DNA of 64,000 nt from positions 71,789,235 through 71,853,234 of the forward strand of contig OY829326.1 of the NCBI GenBank assembly GCA_963691655.1, given 5' to 3'. Of the stretch, positions 32,627 to 44,300 are shown piece by piece (within the stretch, counting starts at the first letter, position 1; each line of letters starts with the position of its first letter). A model generated the notes under the pieces. That model made no database searches, had not been told where the DNA came from, and saw only the letters and a program-made list of their open reading frames with translations. The translations under genes were made by a program, and so were the position numbers. Source of the DNA: Toxonevra muliebris. Lineage: Eukaryota; Arthropoda; Insecta; Diptera; Pallopteridae.

Positions 32627-33628
32627 TTGTTCGAAATTTCTGTTACTAAAATGGATTGGTTAGATTTGGAAGATGTCAGTGATGTAGAGTATGAGAACAT
32701 GATTGAACCAATTGTTACTCGTAGACTGAAAACAATACGTGATGGAATACTGTTTTCAAAATATGACGACAAAGATTTTCGTGAGAAGTTTAGGATGAGC
32801 AAGGAGGTAACTTTGGCTATAATGGCAATAATTAAGCATAAAATAGAGCATAAAACAAACTGGTAAGTAATAGAGTTCAAATATTGTTTGTTTTAATCTG
32901 CAAATATGTATGCTACAGGAACGATGCGCTAAGTGCTGAAACTATGCTGCTGCTGACTCTACGCTTTTATGCTACAGGAAGTTTTTTGCTAGAAGTGGGC
33001 GATCTATGTGGAGTATCCACTGCAACGAGTTTCCTCGTTAAAAAAAGCTTGTTTCGCACAATTTAGCATTGCTTGCCGGTGAGTTCATTTGCTTTCCAAA
33101 TGGAGAGGAGCTCCAGAATATTCAAAAAGATTTCTACAATATAGCATAATTTCCTCGAGTAGTCGCTGCAATGAATTGCACCCACGTAAAAATTACTTCA
33201 CCAGGTAAATGTCTTTTACTTTTCTCAATACATATGTATAAACCAAAAACTTTATTGCAGCAGGAGATGAAGCAGAACTCTACCGCAATCGAAAAGGATG
33301 GTTTTCGATTAACATGCAAACTTTATCAGATAGTACGCTGCTCATATTAAATTTTGTTGGTCGGGATCAAATAGTAGTCGCTGATAGAGGATATGGAAAT
33401 ACTCCTTTAGCACACTGTAATCTTCCAGAAGAGAACCTTTATAACGAGTCACAAATAAGAACCAGAAACTCTTATTTCGCATGGAAGCGCCGCTTCCCTG
33501 TATTATCAATGGGTATACGTTTGAATTATGAAAAGGTAGAAAGCATTATTGTAGCCACAGCCGTATTGCACAATATTTGCTGCCTGAATCGGAATGAAGA
33601 AGCACCAGCTTTTGCACCAGAAACTTAA
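32627..33628 (+). pseudogene. PIF/Harbinger transposase (nuclease) pseudogene with two introns
   Basis: Begins near 32651 (MDWLDLEDVSDVEYENMI), then DFREKFRMSKEVTLAIMAII. A GTAAGT...ACAG intron (32863-32918) leads to AETMLLLTLRFYATGSFLLE and VGDLCGVSTATSFL, the signature Harbinger nuclease block. A stop and frameshift follow near 33063, then GEFICFPNGEELQNIQKDFY, AAMNCTHVKITSPG, a second intron (33205 to about 33260), GDEAELYRNRKGWFSINMQ, VVADRGYG, IRTRNSYFAWKRRFPVLSMG and ESIIVATAVLHNI. In active relatives the first catalytic aspartate sits in A-I-D-C-T-H. Here it is asparagine. The catalytic glutamate region is deleted between RTRN and WKRRFP. About 100 residues are missing between the second and third blocks. 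It cannot cut DNA. Confidence 0.85.
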
Positions 33629-33759
33629 GTTTTTGTTGAAAATGCGTTTCAAGTGACCAACAACTGCCCTTCAGAAATTATTGATTTAAATCATCATCTA
33701 AGAAGAAATTTAATTCAACCACACTTTGCAAATTTACTCTAAAATAGAACATAAAAACA

Positions 33760-36700
33760 ACATAAAGATTTTTATATTAAATATTTATATTTAGTAACAT
33801 CAAAGTAAACAACATAGGTCTTTTGGATTCACAGCAGTATAGTTAGTTAATATTACTATGCCCATCTCGTGCCGACGCATTAATGTTTAGTACTATTCAA
33901 TTAACTTGCTATTAGATTGGATTCTAATTCAGCTCGCAGAATCTTCATGCGAACCTGATGCTCTTCTTCTGCATTCTTCATACGAAGTTTATGTCATTTC
34001 ATGGGCACATTTAAAGAAATGGTGGCGATTTTTTAAAATTCTTGATTTTCGAGGGTCTAGAAATTTGGTTTTGGTAGCTAGAAAAAAAAATTTTATTCCA
34101 AATAGAAATTCTTTTGTAAACTAAGAGGGTTTTACAGTTTTAAACTGGCCAGTAAAAATTCAGAACGATTGGTGAAATGATTCTTGAGAAACCTTTCTCA
34201 CTGCAAGGGAACTTTTTGAAAAAAAAAAAAAAAACATTTCGAGATAATCGCGTTTAAGTTTTCGGCATCATGTTCAGGTAGTCGGAGGTAGCGCGCTACT
34301 GATAGCTGTAACTCCTTAAGAGAAGCGGCCGTGGTAGCCTGCACATATCGCATGGGCTATAAAAAGTCAATAAAATGGACTAAATCATTTCTACCGCGGC
34401 TTTCAATTAGAACTTCACGATACTCTTCCCTTCCCGGAAGGAATAAAGGAACGCCATAACAAGAGTAATACGTTATAGTTTTATAATAAATTTCGCTAGC
34501 CTATCGGATAGCCAAGATGCACTTGATTCGACCGCCACATCATACTATAGCCCGACAACATAACGTTGCTATAATAAGGGTCTGCGGACATCGGTAAATA
34601 AAAGGCAATAAAAAGGCAGAGGAGCTGGTCCGAAAGGTCTCTACCCTGCAATAATCTCAGACTGAATTAGTATTTCTATCACTAAAATCAGCCAAGAGTG
34701 AAATTAAAAAAAAGAACATCTTGTAAGAGTCAATAGTAGATGAAACCGGTTAACAATTGTAGGAGATCAACAAAATTCGGGAAGCATATCTCAAGATTGA
34801 CGGCAGTTACTACTGGCTTCATGCCTATTGATGAGCAGGCGCTGAATTACGAATCTTGTTCAACTCCTTCTGTCGTAACTGAAAATACCTGAAGGAAGAA
34901 ATAAACCATATTTTTATTTTCTCTGCGAATGCTTTGAGTTGTAGCTTGAACTACCACTTTAGCCAAGAAAACTGACTTTCAACATCTACTTCTTTTCAAG
35001 CAAGGTGAATCGACTCTTTTTTTTTCTCACACAGTGTTGTTTTAAAATTTTCTAGAACTTTTGGTATCCACAAAAAATATTTACTCGAGCTAAAAATATT
35101 TTCTAGCTTAGATTGAAGCCAAATTATTGAGTTACATTTGATAAAGAAAAAAGAATGGAAAATTAACTAGTCACAGATTATTTAGTCTAATGATCTGAAA
35201 ATATTTAACTTATCGCCACATTTAAATGCTCTACTATAACAAAGAAATTTAAATAAATTATTTTAAGAGTCATATGTATTACTTGTACTATTAAATATGT
35301 AAGTAATCGATATCTGTTCCATTCTCATCCCGCTCCCCCCAAAATAACTGCAAATAAAAACTTACACATTGTCCTTGTAATGTAGAAAAAAAAAATCAGC
35401 AAATACACACAGTAAAATAGCAGACCCTATTGAGCGATGACGGAAGTAAAGCAAAATATGGGGTGTAGGGTGACAAACTTTGTGCAAGTAGATTGAATTT
35501 AAAAACTTTTTACCGGGTTTGATTTTGCTATGCGTGCCCTTGGCATTTTATGCAGAACATGCTGGATTATAAGCACAAACACACACACACACACACACGG
35601 ATGGAGACAGTGATATGGCAAACAATGATAAGCGATATGCAAGTGCAAGGATAATGCAAGGACATTTTAACGGTAGTGGTTTTATTTTGTTTGCTTGCTT
35701 ATTTTTGGGATAGCATAAAAATACACTGAGTTGGGAGAAATTGAATCCGGCGCGTTAGCAACACGTGTAAACATATAAACTAAGAAAAAGAAATCAATAG
35801 AAAGCGTTAACACAAACAGTGAATTCAAAGTCAAAGCCAAGGAATGTTGTTAACATTTCTTGACAAGCAAATAAACGCACGTGCGAATAGCAAATCAAGG
35901 ACTCTATTCCACTCTGGAATAGAGAGAGAGAGAGGGAAGTAAAAAAACTCAAGTGATTTGGAGTTTGTTATAAAGTTATTACTTGGCTGCCAGGAGTAAC
36001 AGTAGCAGCAAACATTTGAATTCTTGCACAAGGACATTAAGGATGAGAGTCAACATTTTACTGAGCTGATGATGCCATAGTGTGGCAGCAACTGGTGTGA
36101 GCATTCCCCTATAGCAATTTACAGCTTTTTTTATTGTATGCATTTTTCTTTATTTTCTTCATTTTGGTGCAAAGTGCACTTTGTTTTATTTTGCTTTTGT
36201 ATTTTTCTGTGCTTCCCTCTGTCAAATGTCATGGTTATCCTTGTGCAAATTATACTTTTATTATGCTTATTTTCGTTTTTTTTCTGTTATTTTTCCTCAA
36301 TTGTTTAAATGGTAATTTATTTTCTTTTTGCACGTATTTCTTCTGGCTTTTGTCGCTATCGCGTTTCACTAATGGCATTATAATTGACAACAACAATAAG
36401 AATAGAGCAAAATTTAATATTTTTTAGCTATGTTTTCTTTGTGTGAATTCAATAAATGTTTTCATGTAACTTTTGTTTGTATGTATTTGGTGGAGAAATG
36501 TCATTTCCAATTGCTGCCATGTAAGTACAAAACGTATGTATTTTTGTCAGGTCATGCCAGTTTGAATTTTCATGTAATCGGTAAATTTTTTGTGAATTTT
36601 GTTTTTCTTTTTACGATCAATAATTATAGATTTTTATAGTAAATGTCTGTGGTAATAAAATTTGTTTTTTTATTGGGCACATTAACAAAAAAAATGCATT

Positions 36701-36890
36701 CATTACATTTAAAAGCTCTATTTTATACTATCTTCAGAGTAATAAATATGAATAAATTGTATATAAACTAAAAAATTATGTAGGTACGAGTACTGATGTA
36801 CTATAACTAAAGTAACCAACTATACCGATTTTATGGGAATGATTCCGATTTTCAGAGGCGAGTTCCAATTTCCGAAAATGACAGCAATAT
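33760..36890. other. Gene-free stretch; unassigned GC-richer passage and simple repeats
   Basis: 34260-34880 is less AT-rich (GTAGTCGGAGGTAGCGCGC, GAAGCGGCCGTGGTAGCC, GGAGCTGGTCCGAAAGGTC) and looks like an old element fragment, but no frame or end motif identifies it. A CA microsatellite lies at 35577-35598 and an AGAG run at 35921-35934. The hydrophobic open frames at 36134-36639 are T-rich low-complexity sequence. Confidence 0.45.
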
Positions 36891-36899
36891 AACAGGAAT

Positions 36900-37655
36900 C
36901 AAGGCCGTATTTAGGCGGAAGGGGGTTTTGGGGGTTCTGACCCTCCCCCCCCCCCCGAAATGTGGAAACTTTAGTTTAAAAATTAATAAAAATAGAAAAA
37001 ATTATCGGATCCTTGTAAAATAAGACTTGCTTGAACCCCATTTTTTTCCTAAAACGATACGTGATGGGAAATTTTTGACCTCAGATTCGCGTTCAACGTG
37101 AAAAATTCTTTCGCAAAAACTGCATCTTATTAGCAAAACCCATCTTAAAATTAATTTTATAACGCATTATTGCTCAGAGCACCACGACTAAAAAAATCTC
37201 TTTCAATGCTGTGACTTCACGAATTTGGGGAATATAAGCCAACCTCATCCGGGTTCCTCAAATTCCCAATGATGATCATTTGAAAAAAATGAGCCTCTAC
37301 TATTTTTGGTAATTTTTTTAAGGTTGGGTACATCATCAGAAGTGGGAAGTTAATGAGTTAATGAAATTATGCCCCTCACGATAAAAAAAATGCACTAGAA
37401 TGCAAATTGAATAATATTTATTTGAAAAAATTTAATTTGATTATTCTGGGAATTTTTTGTCACTTTTTGCCATTTTTTTGAGGTTAAGATTAAAAAAAAT
37501 CGGAAAATTGTTCCTAAAATTTTAATTTTATAGGGTCCATCAAATGTATCATCGATTTAATTTATTGAATTCAAAAATCAGTTTGATAAAAATTATTTAT
37601 GAATATTTTCTTCGAATGAAAACCCCCCCGAAAAAAATTTCTGGTTACGGCCTTA
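36900..37655 (-). mobile_element. Non-autonomous hAT-type element, G-tract family, copy 3
   Basis: On the plus strand it starts CAAGGCCGTATTTAGG and ends CTGGTTACGGCCTTA. Copies 1 and 2 lie in the opposite direction. Target duplications are ACAGGAAT (36892-36899) and ACAGGAAA (37656-37663), seven of eight identical. The poly-C run of 12 (poly-G in element sense) is near the TATTTAGG end. Body words are shared with copy 2 (TCACGTATCG.., AATATAAGCCAACCTCATCC, CCATCAAATGTATCATCGAT). It lacks coding capacity. Confidence 0.85.
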
Positions 37656-37663
37656 ACAGGAAA

Positions 37664-38780
37664 ATCCGGTTTTTGTCTCGTGCTCCGATTTTTATTCCGT
37701 TTTAAAAGTAAAACAAACTATAAAAACAAATTTCAAATTATAATTTTAATTGTAGGCTCTGGGGTCGCGTGGTTAGTGATTTCGCGGTTCATCCTATCTA
37801 CTCTTATTATAATCTTGCCGATTTCACAGTATTCTAGAGTAATTTTGAGTCTCTGAGCTCAAATTTGAATAACCATTTAAGCGAGTAAATAGACTGTACT
37901 AAAAATTTTTTAATTTAAGGTTTATATTTTTGGAGTCTGGGGGAAAGTGGTTCGATATTAAGGGAAAAACCTTCTTTTAGAACAAGAATCGGTCATTTTA
38001 ACACTTTTTTCTCGGATCGAATCTTTTTAGTCTTGATTTGATTTTGTTGTTCCTTATAACGACTTTCAGCAACCTTTAGAACGTATTAGTAACGCATCCG
38101 GGCCTATTTTAGAAAAAGCCTAACTTTTAGTGTTTTTACATTAAATTTAAAAAATTGGCCCTCAAAGAACGAACAGAAGATATTAGCCGATTCAAAAAAG
38201 ATTTTGCTGGTTTATTTCTGATATGGATGGGCCACTTTTCCCGGGTAGCTGTTTCCAAAGAAACATTTCAAAAGATAAAAGTGTTGAAATTACTCCTCCT
38301 AATCAATACCCTCACTTTATTAATCCAATCTGGGGTTATGATTTATGAACTTTCCTATAAGTCATATGTCATAAAAAACATACAATCACATTATGAGGGA
38401 ATAATAAATTGAATCAAATCGATTAACCAAGCTGATTTAGATTATATTTAATCATCAGAGAGAATTCCAACACTTCTGAACCATTTCAATTTTAAATACT
38501 CAATTTCAGTAAGAAATTTTGCAGTCTTATTGATTATAATATGGAGATTTTTTTGTATGAACATCATGCCACCTGGTCTCTCCTCTTCTTTACTTTTTCG
38601 AAAATTTAGCGCCATCTCTTAGTGAAAATTTTCAAATAATATTGTTGAAAATTTCTTTACTGGAATAAATTTTCAAGAGTAATTTCTGATATAAAAATCT
38701 TGATATAAACTATTCTATTGATCTCAAATTTGCTTTTGATAGAACTTCTTTCTTCATTTTTTTTGTTCAGTATAATTTAG
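37664..38780. other. Non-coding DNA
   Basis: AT-rich with short biased frames. An 85-codon open frame at 38155-38412 has no recognisable motif. The 5' non-coding part of the transposon relic that begins at 38785 probably lies in the last few hundred bases, but I could not find its inverted end. Confidence 0.4.
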
Positions 38781-38784
38781 TAAA

Positions 38785-39249
38785 TTACCTTGCAAAGATT
38801 TACGCTCGAGCAACGTTTAAAAATCGTGGTAAATTATTTTCAAAAATCGCTGCCTGCGAGCGAAAGTCACAGTGCACATCGCTCAATTTACAGTGGGCAT
38901 TATCGTCCATCTAAGCAGCTTATAGACAGAACTTTAGATCGATTCATGTCTTCGTTTACTCTTGGATACTATTCATCCAAAACGAGCTCGTACTGTGCCT
39001 ACACCCGAAACTGTGACTGCAATGGACGTCAGTGCTAACGAAGATCCCAATCTGTCAAATCGTGGAAAATTTTGCGGAAACACATTGGTCTAAGGTCATA
39101 TAAGATTCAATTGCTCCATAAACTCAATCAGGGTGATCATTCGAGAAGACGTACCGATTGTGCTCGAAACCTTCTCGAAGCCATCCCTCCGTTTTACCGC
39201 AAAATCATCTTCAGCTATAAGTCGCTTTTTTTTACTGAACGGGTACATA
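38785..39249 (+). pseudogene. Outer host element of the nest: transposase N-terminal part
   Basis: Reads RFTLEQRLKIVVNYFQKSL, YRPSKQLIDRTLDRFMSSFT, then across small shifts RARTVPTPETVTAMDVSANE, KHIGLRSYKIQLLHKLNQGD and PPFYRKIIFS, the N-terminal HTH region and start of the catalytic core of a Tc1/mariner-superfamily transposase. The frame is interrupted within the block that should read F-S-D-E-A-H-F...N-G-Y-I: after GGGTACATA comes the end of a Tc1 element. The second half continues at 47485. Frameshifts show that it was already degenerate. Confidence 0.75.
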
Positions 39250-39439
39250 CACTCACGCTCATAAAAAAAAGCCGACCTAAATTTTTTTCGTAGATTTTCA
39301 TTTACTACTGTTATTTTTCGAGCTTGTTTGCTGATTTTCTGACTGCGCAACTCAATTTCTGATTTACATATGAGATTTATATCGATGAGTACAGTTCGGT
39401 CTTAAAATATTTGAAGGTTAAGTGAATATTAAAAGATAA

Positions 39440-40450
39440 GTTATGGTATTAACACAATAGCAAAAAAATGAAATTATTGGATATAAGCGGCAAAACTTAG
39501 AAAATGTTTCAATATCGAAAAAAGTGGGCTGTCACGAAACTTCAGTAAGAAGATTCTGGAAAAAATTTTTGGAAGCCGGGAGTCTGGCAGTGGACGTCCA
39601 AGAAAAACCAATGGACATGAGGACAGAGGTATAGTGGGTATAAGTTTAAAAAACTTCACCAGAAATCTCTTCAGAGTTGAGAGAGATGCATAAAGTAAAA
39701 AAAGTTGAGAAATAAAATAAACGAAAATGATCTCGATGCACGAAGAGCTGCGAAAAAGCCATTGTTAACTGCAAATATGCGTTTAAATCGTTTAAATTGA
39801 TGCCGGCAAAAGAAAAATTGGTCGTCTAATGATTGGGGTCAAGTCATATTATCTGACGAAAGTAAAATAAATCTTGTTGGTCCAGATTCAGGAGTCATGG
39901 TGCGCCGCAGACCAAACGAAAGATACAGTGATGAATGCACTCAAAGTACTGTAAAGCACAGACCGCACATTATGGTCTGGGGTGCAATTACCAGCTGTGA
40001 TGTTGGAGAAATTATTCTTCTGGAAGGTTCTGTGAACTCTTCAGTCTACATAGTCATAATAAACAGAGGCGTATTACCTTCTATGGATATATTATTCGAG
40101 CAGAAACCCAAAGTAATATTTCAAGACGATTCTGCACCATGTCGTCATTCAAATCAGCGAGTACCCCTGTTGAATGAACATCTTTTTAGAAATTTTTTTT
40201 ACAAATTTTTTGTTATTAATTATTTTTCTTTTCATAGATAGCGGAATATATAAAAATTTTGGGGATACAGTCGTTACCATGGCCCGGAAACAGCCCAGAC
40301 ATGAATCCAATTGAAAATGTTTGGGCAATTATTAAACGGAAAATTCGTCAAAATAAGTCCTTAATTATTCCCAAACTGATGGAAGCAATTGTATCCACTT
40401 GATACAACGAGATTTCCGAAGATTCAATAAAAAAATCTTTGTCATAGTAT
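39440..40450 (+). pseudogene. Tc1-family transposase pseudogene (DDE type) with a putative intron
   Basis: The HTH region is recognisable across frames (GYKRQNLENVSISKKVGCHE, SVRRFWKKFLEAGS, then GSGRPRKT). It is followed by ANMRLNRLN, the first catalytic block WGQVILSDESKINLVG (aspartate codon near 39853), HRPHIMVWGAITSCDVGEI, the second block KVIFQDDSAPCRHSNQ (aspartate near 40125), and after a GT...CATAG insert of 77 bases (40161-40237) IAEYIKILGIQSLPWPGNSP with the third block DMNPIENVWAIIKRKIR (glutamate near 40313). All three acidic residues are kept, but frameshifts in the N-terminal third and a stop near 40400 disable it. The 77-base insert has in-frame GT/AG ends and can be read as an intron. 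Confidence 0.8.
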
Positions 40451-40717
40451 TTCTTCCCGGGTAGGAAGTGACACCAATGCGAAAGGGGGTATACTCGTTA
40501 CTAAAAGCCTTTCCTTTGTTTACAAAATTTACAAATATCGTTATTTATACATAAGTAACATGTAACATATTAAAAAACATAATTTTCACTCATTACAAAC
40601 TTTTTTTTTATTATCAAATTTGTGAATTTGACTTCAACATATAATCTTTTTGGTAGCGTATATTGTTCTTGATTAGAAAATATGCTTTAGGTACAGTCAT
40701 TTTTTGTTTAAACTTTT

Positions 40718-41143
40718 TGTACAGTTTGTGCGGTACCAGTCGTGAGAGAAATATAGAAATACATACATACACAAACTCCTCCCACAACTAACAGTAACAG
40801 CAGCAACATCAAGAGCGAGAGCGAAATGAAAAACACTAAAACAATTATGTGACCTTCAAAAGGGAGTAGAACTACAGTTAAGATCAGACGATTTTTTTCG
40901 TTTTGATTTGCTGTTGATCACAAGTTTTTACTTTTGACGTAAGATGGTTGGCATCGTGGCACGTGTGTGCGCTTTACTTTTTATTTTCAATTTCAACGTT
41001 TTTTCTATTGCTTAACCTAATAAATTATAAATTTGGAAATTTAGATTATTGTTTCATTGCGTGGAAGATTCCCTAAATAAATAAATAAAAGAACCTCGGA
41101 GCCCTGTGGCTCGTCATTGAGCTCACTCTACGGAGCTCACACA
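40718..41143 (+). repeat. BEL 5' LTR
   Basis: Begins TGTACAG and ends CTCACACA, so TG...CA ends are present. It contains AATAAATAAATAAAAG (41072-41092), a likely polyadenylation signal region. I compared it base by base with the 3' LTR and saw no difference. Confidence 0.95.
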
Positions 41144-41147
41144 TTTA

Positions 41148-41164
41148 TGGTGGCCCATGAGGGG
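41148..41164 (+). other. Primer binding site, probably tRNA-Ile
   Basis: TGGTGGCCCATGAGGGG lies 4 bases after the LTR. Its first 11 bases are the complement of ...ATGGGCCA plus CCA, the 3' end I recall for insect tRNA-Ile(AAU), and 4 of the next 6 also fit. The tRNA identity is from memory. Confidence 0.6.
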
Positions 41165-41315
41165 AATCTCTTCCAACCTTTGCAAACATTAAGCATTTGA
41201 CGATAGACTCCACAATAACGGCGTATCTAGCTGTGCGTCTGAACCACTAAGAGGATATCAACATCAAATCAAAGTAAATATCATCAGCATCGATTGTCAT
41301 TTCTTTAAATTTAAA

Positions 41316-44300
41316 ATGCCTGAGGAAGAAGGGGTAAGCAAGGCGACTACCAGCGAAACGTCCAGTTTGATCGCGTTACAATACGATCGCACCGATTCTT
41401 TAAAACAAACGCTAAAAAACTTTAAGAAAGATTCAGCAAGTCGTAAAACAAAAACGTACTTCGAGCAGCGATTGAGTAGTATTGATGAACTTCGCACAAA
41501 GTTCAAAAAAACTCATGAAGTCATAGTACTTTCTCAGTCGGATAAGAAAGAAAAATATTTCACCATTCCCTTAGTTGAGGTATTCGAGGAGCTATTTCTA
41601 GAAGTATATTGCAACATCAAAGACGCTTTCGACGAAAGATTTCCAACTACGACCGTAAATGCCCCCACAAGTACCTTAAATCTTCACGCAAATCTTGCTC
41701 CGGTAAAATTACCACAGTTACCAATCCCGTCATTCTCAGGTAAATTCACGGAATGGCCAGCTTTCCACGATGCCTTTAATCGTCTAATTCATTCCAATGA
41801 CGATTTGGATGAAGTTCAAAAATTCCATTTTCTCAAAAAGGCATTGCCATCCGATGTCGACCTTGACATACAGCGCATGTCCCTCACTGCAGCAAACTAT
41901 GAAATCGCTTGGGACCTTTGCGAAAAGCGATACAACAACCCGCGTATTCTATTCATGCATTGTATGAATTCTCTCTATAACCTTCCAAATCTCAGCAAAG
42001 AACGGTCGGTAGACATAAAATCGCTATTGAATACAGCCAAGGTTTGCGTGAATGAATGTAATCGTCTCAAAGTGTCCATAAGCGGAAGTGATCACTGGCT
42101 TGCATATTTCTTGTCTACTAAATTGCCCAGCGACACGCGAAAGGCTTGGGAACTTCATCTTGGAAGTCAATCTACAATACCAACATTTTCGGATTTGGAA
42201 GGATTTCTTAACAACCGTCTTATCATCATCGACGTCATCGAAAACCGCAGTGTTAATGAAGGTATTTCACACCCATCGTCTGAAAGCAGTACCACTCTGA
42301 AAAAATTGGTTCGCAAATCGCATCATTCAGCAATCAAGACAGATACATGCCCATTATGCCACGAGTCACATGTTTTGCGAAGATGTTCAAAGTTCCTGGA
42401 GAAAGACTGTTTTGTGAGAAAGAACCTTGCCAGTCAATTCAAGCTGTGTTTGAATTGCTTGGGAAAAACCCATACAACTTCACAGTGCACCAGTGCACGA
42501 AACTGTCAGCAATGCGGCCAGCGACATCACACGCTTCTTCACTTCCCTTCGTCCTCGTTTGCACATGCATCAAATACACCAGTCACGTCGTGCCCATTAA
42601 ATACTTCAATACCATCATTAAGCCAGACTTCGAAACATCTTTCATCCAGTTCGCCGACCCACACCTACTCATCAAACCATATCCATCAAGGCCCCATAGT
42701 GTCACTTAAGTCCAATCGACTCACCTCTGCCGTATCCACTAGTTGTGGTGCCGTACTTCTAGCTACTGCACTTGTGACTGTGCAGAACGAACACACAGGT
42801 CAGAATCTTATTTTACGAGCCTTGGTGGATCAGGGCTCTGAATGCACCCTAATCTCAGAGCACGCAGCACAGGCATTAGGTCTTAAACGCTCCACGACGT
42901 CTGCAGACATTATTGGTGTAGGTCACAACACCTCAAGCCAAGCTCGATTTGAGGTGCAGTTCTTAATTCGATCACGTATCGACCCTCGATTCATGCTTAA
43001 CATTAATCGGGCATACATACTAAAATCACTCACCGGGCTGATCCCGGGTCAACTGATAAAGCCACAAGCCTGGTCCCACCTCCAAGATCTCACTTTAGCA
43101 GATCCCCATTATTACAAACCATCCAAAATCGATCTCATTCTAGGAGCAGACGTTTATGGACACTTAGTTCTTCCTGATATTCGCACCGGTCATCAAGATC
43201 AGCCTATAGCACAACGAACCCATTTGGGCTGGGTACTACTCGGACAGACTAACACCACGTTATTACCGTCCACTACATCATCGCATTCTACAACAATTCG
43301 TTGCCATCATTCATCGGTGGAATTGTCGTCGATTGTGCAGCGCTATTTCGATCAAGACCAAGTACCTCTACATCAGGAGCTCACTGCCGAAGAACAATGG
43401 TGTGAAACTTTCTTCAAAAAAACGCACACGCGACAACCAGATGGCAGGTATGTGGTTCGATTACCATTAAAGTCACACTTCGACCCTTCTCAAACCTTAG
43501 GACGATCACGACAAATCGCATTAAATAGGTTCCATAATCTTGAGCGCAAACTGCAAAGTAAGCCTCAATTTCGTGAACAGTACACGCAAGTTATGCAAGA
43601 GTATTTTGACTTAGGTCAAATTACTCCAGCCGTCACGACCGAAAGACAGCACGCTGTGGTTAACATTTTCAACCAGCCGACAACCACTTCATGCGTACTA
43701 CCACATCACGCCGTCATTAAGGAGAGCAGTCTTACAACAAAGGTACGAATTGTCTTTGACGCTTCGTGTAAAACGTCAAATGGAAAATCATTAAATGACT
43801 TGCTCTGTATAGGTCCGCCTCTTCAAAACGAATTACCTGCCGTGATTCTCAACTGGCGTATGCATAAGTACGTGTTTACAGCAGACATACAAAAAATGTA
43901 CCGCTGCATTAATATGAACTCTGAAGATGTGCAATACCAACGAATTTTATGGAGGGATCACAACCAAGACCTGCGAGAATATTGCCTCACCACCGTAACG
44001 TTCGGCACCGCCTCTGCACCTTATACCGCTATTCGAGTCATTCATCAGCTAGCAGATGATGAAAAAGTTCGTTACCCACTCGCTGAACACATTTTAAAAT
44101 CAGAAATATACGTAGATGATGTTCTTTCCGGCAGCCACTCCGTCGAGAGGGCAATTGAACTTCGCGATCAAGTAACTGCAACTTTACAATCAGCGGGAAT
44201 GCAGTTAAGGAAGTGGTGCAGCAACACAACAGAGTTACTTCATGGCATCGGGCATGAGCATTTATCCAGTATGGATCTTATACAATTCAATAATAACATT

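Noticed and set aside
35577..35598. CA tract as a CRISPR-like or regulatory array
   Set aside because: Plain dinucleotide microsatellite; no spacers or repeat units.
36134..36639. Two consecutive hydrophobic open frames as membrane proteins
   Set aside because: T-rich low-complexity DNA gives Phe/Leu-rich frames by chance. There is no splice, homology or start context support.
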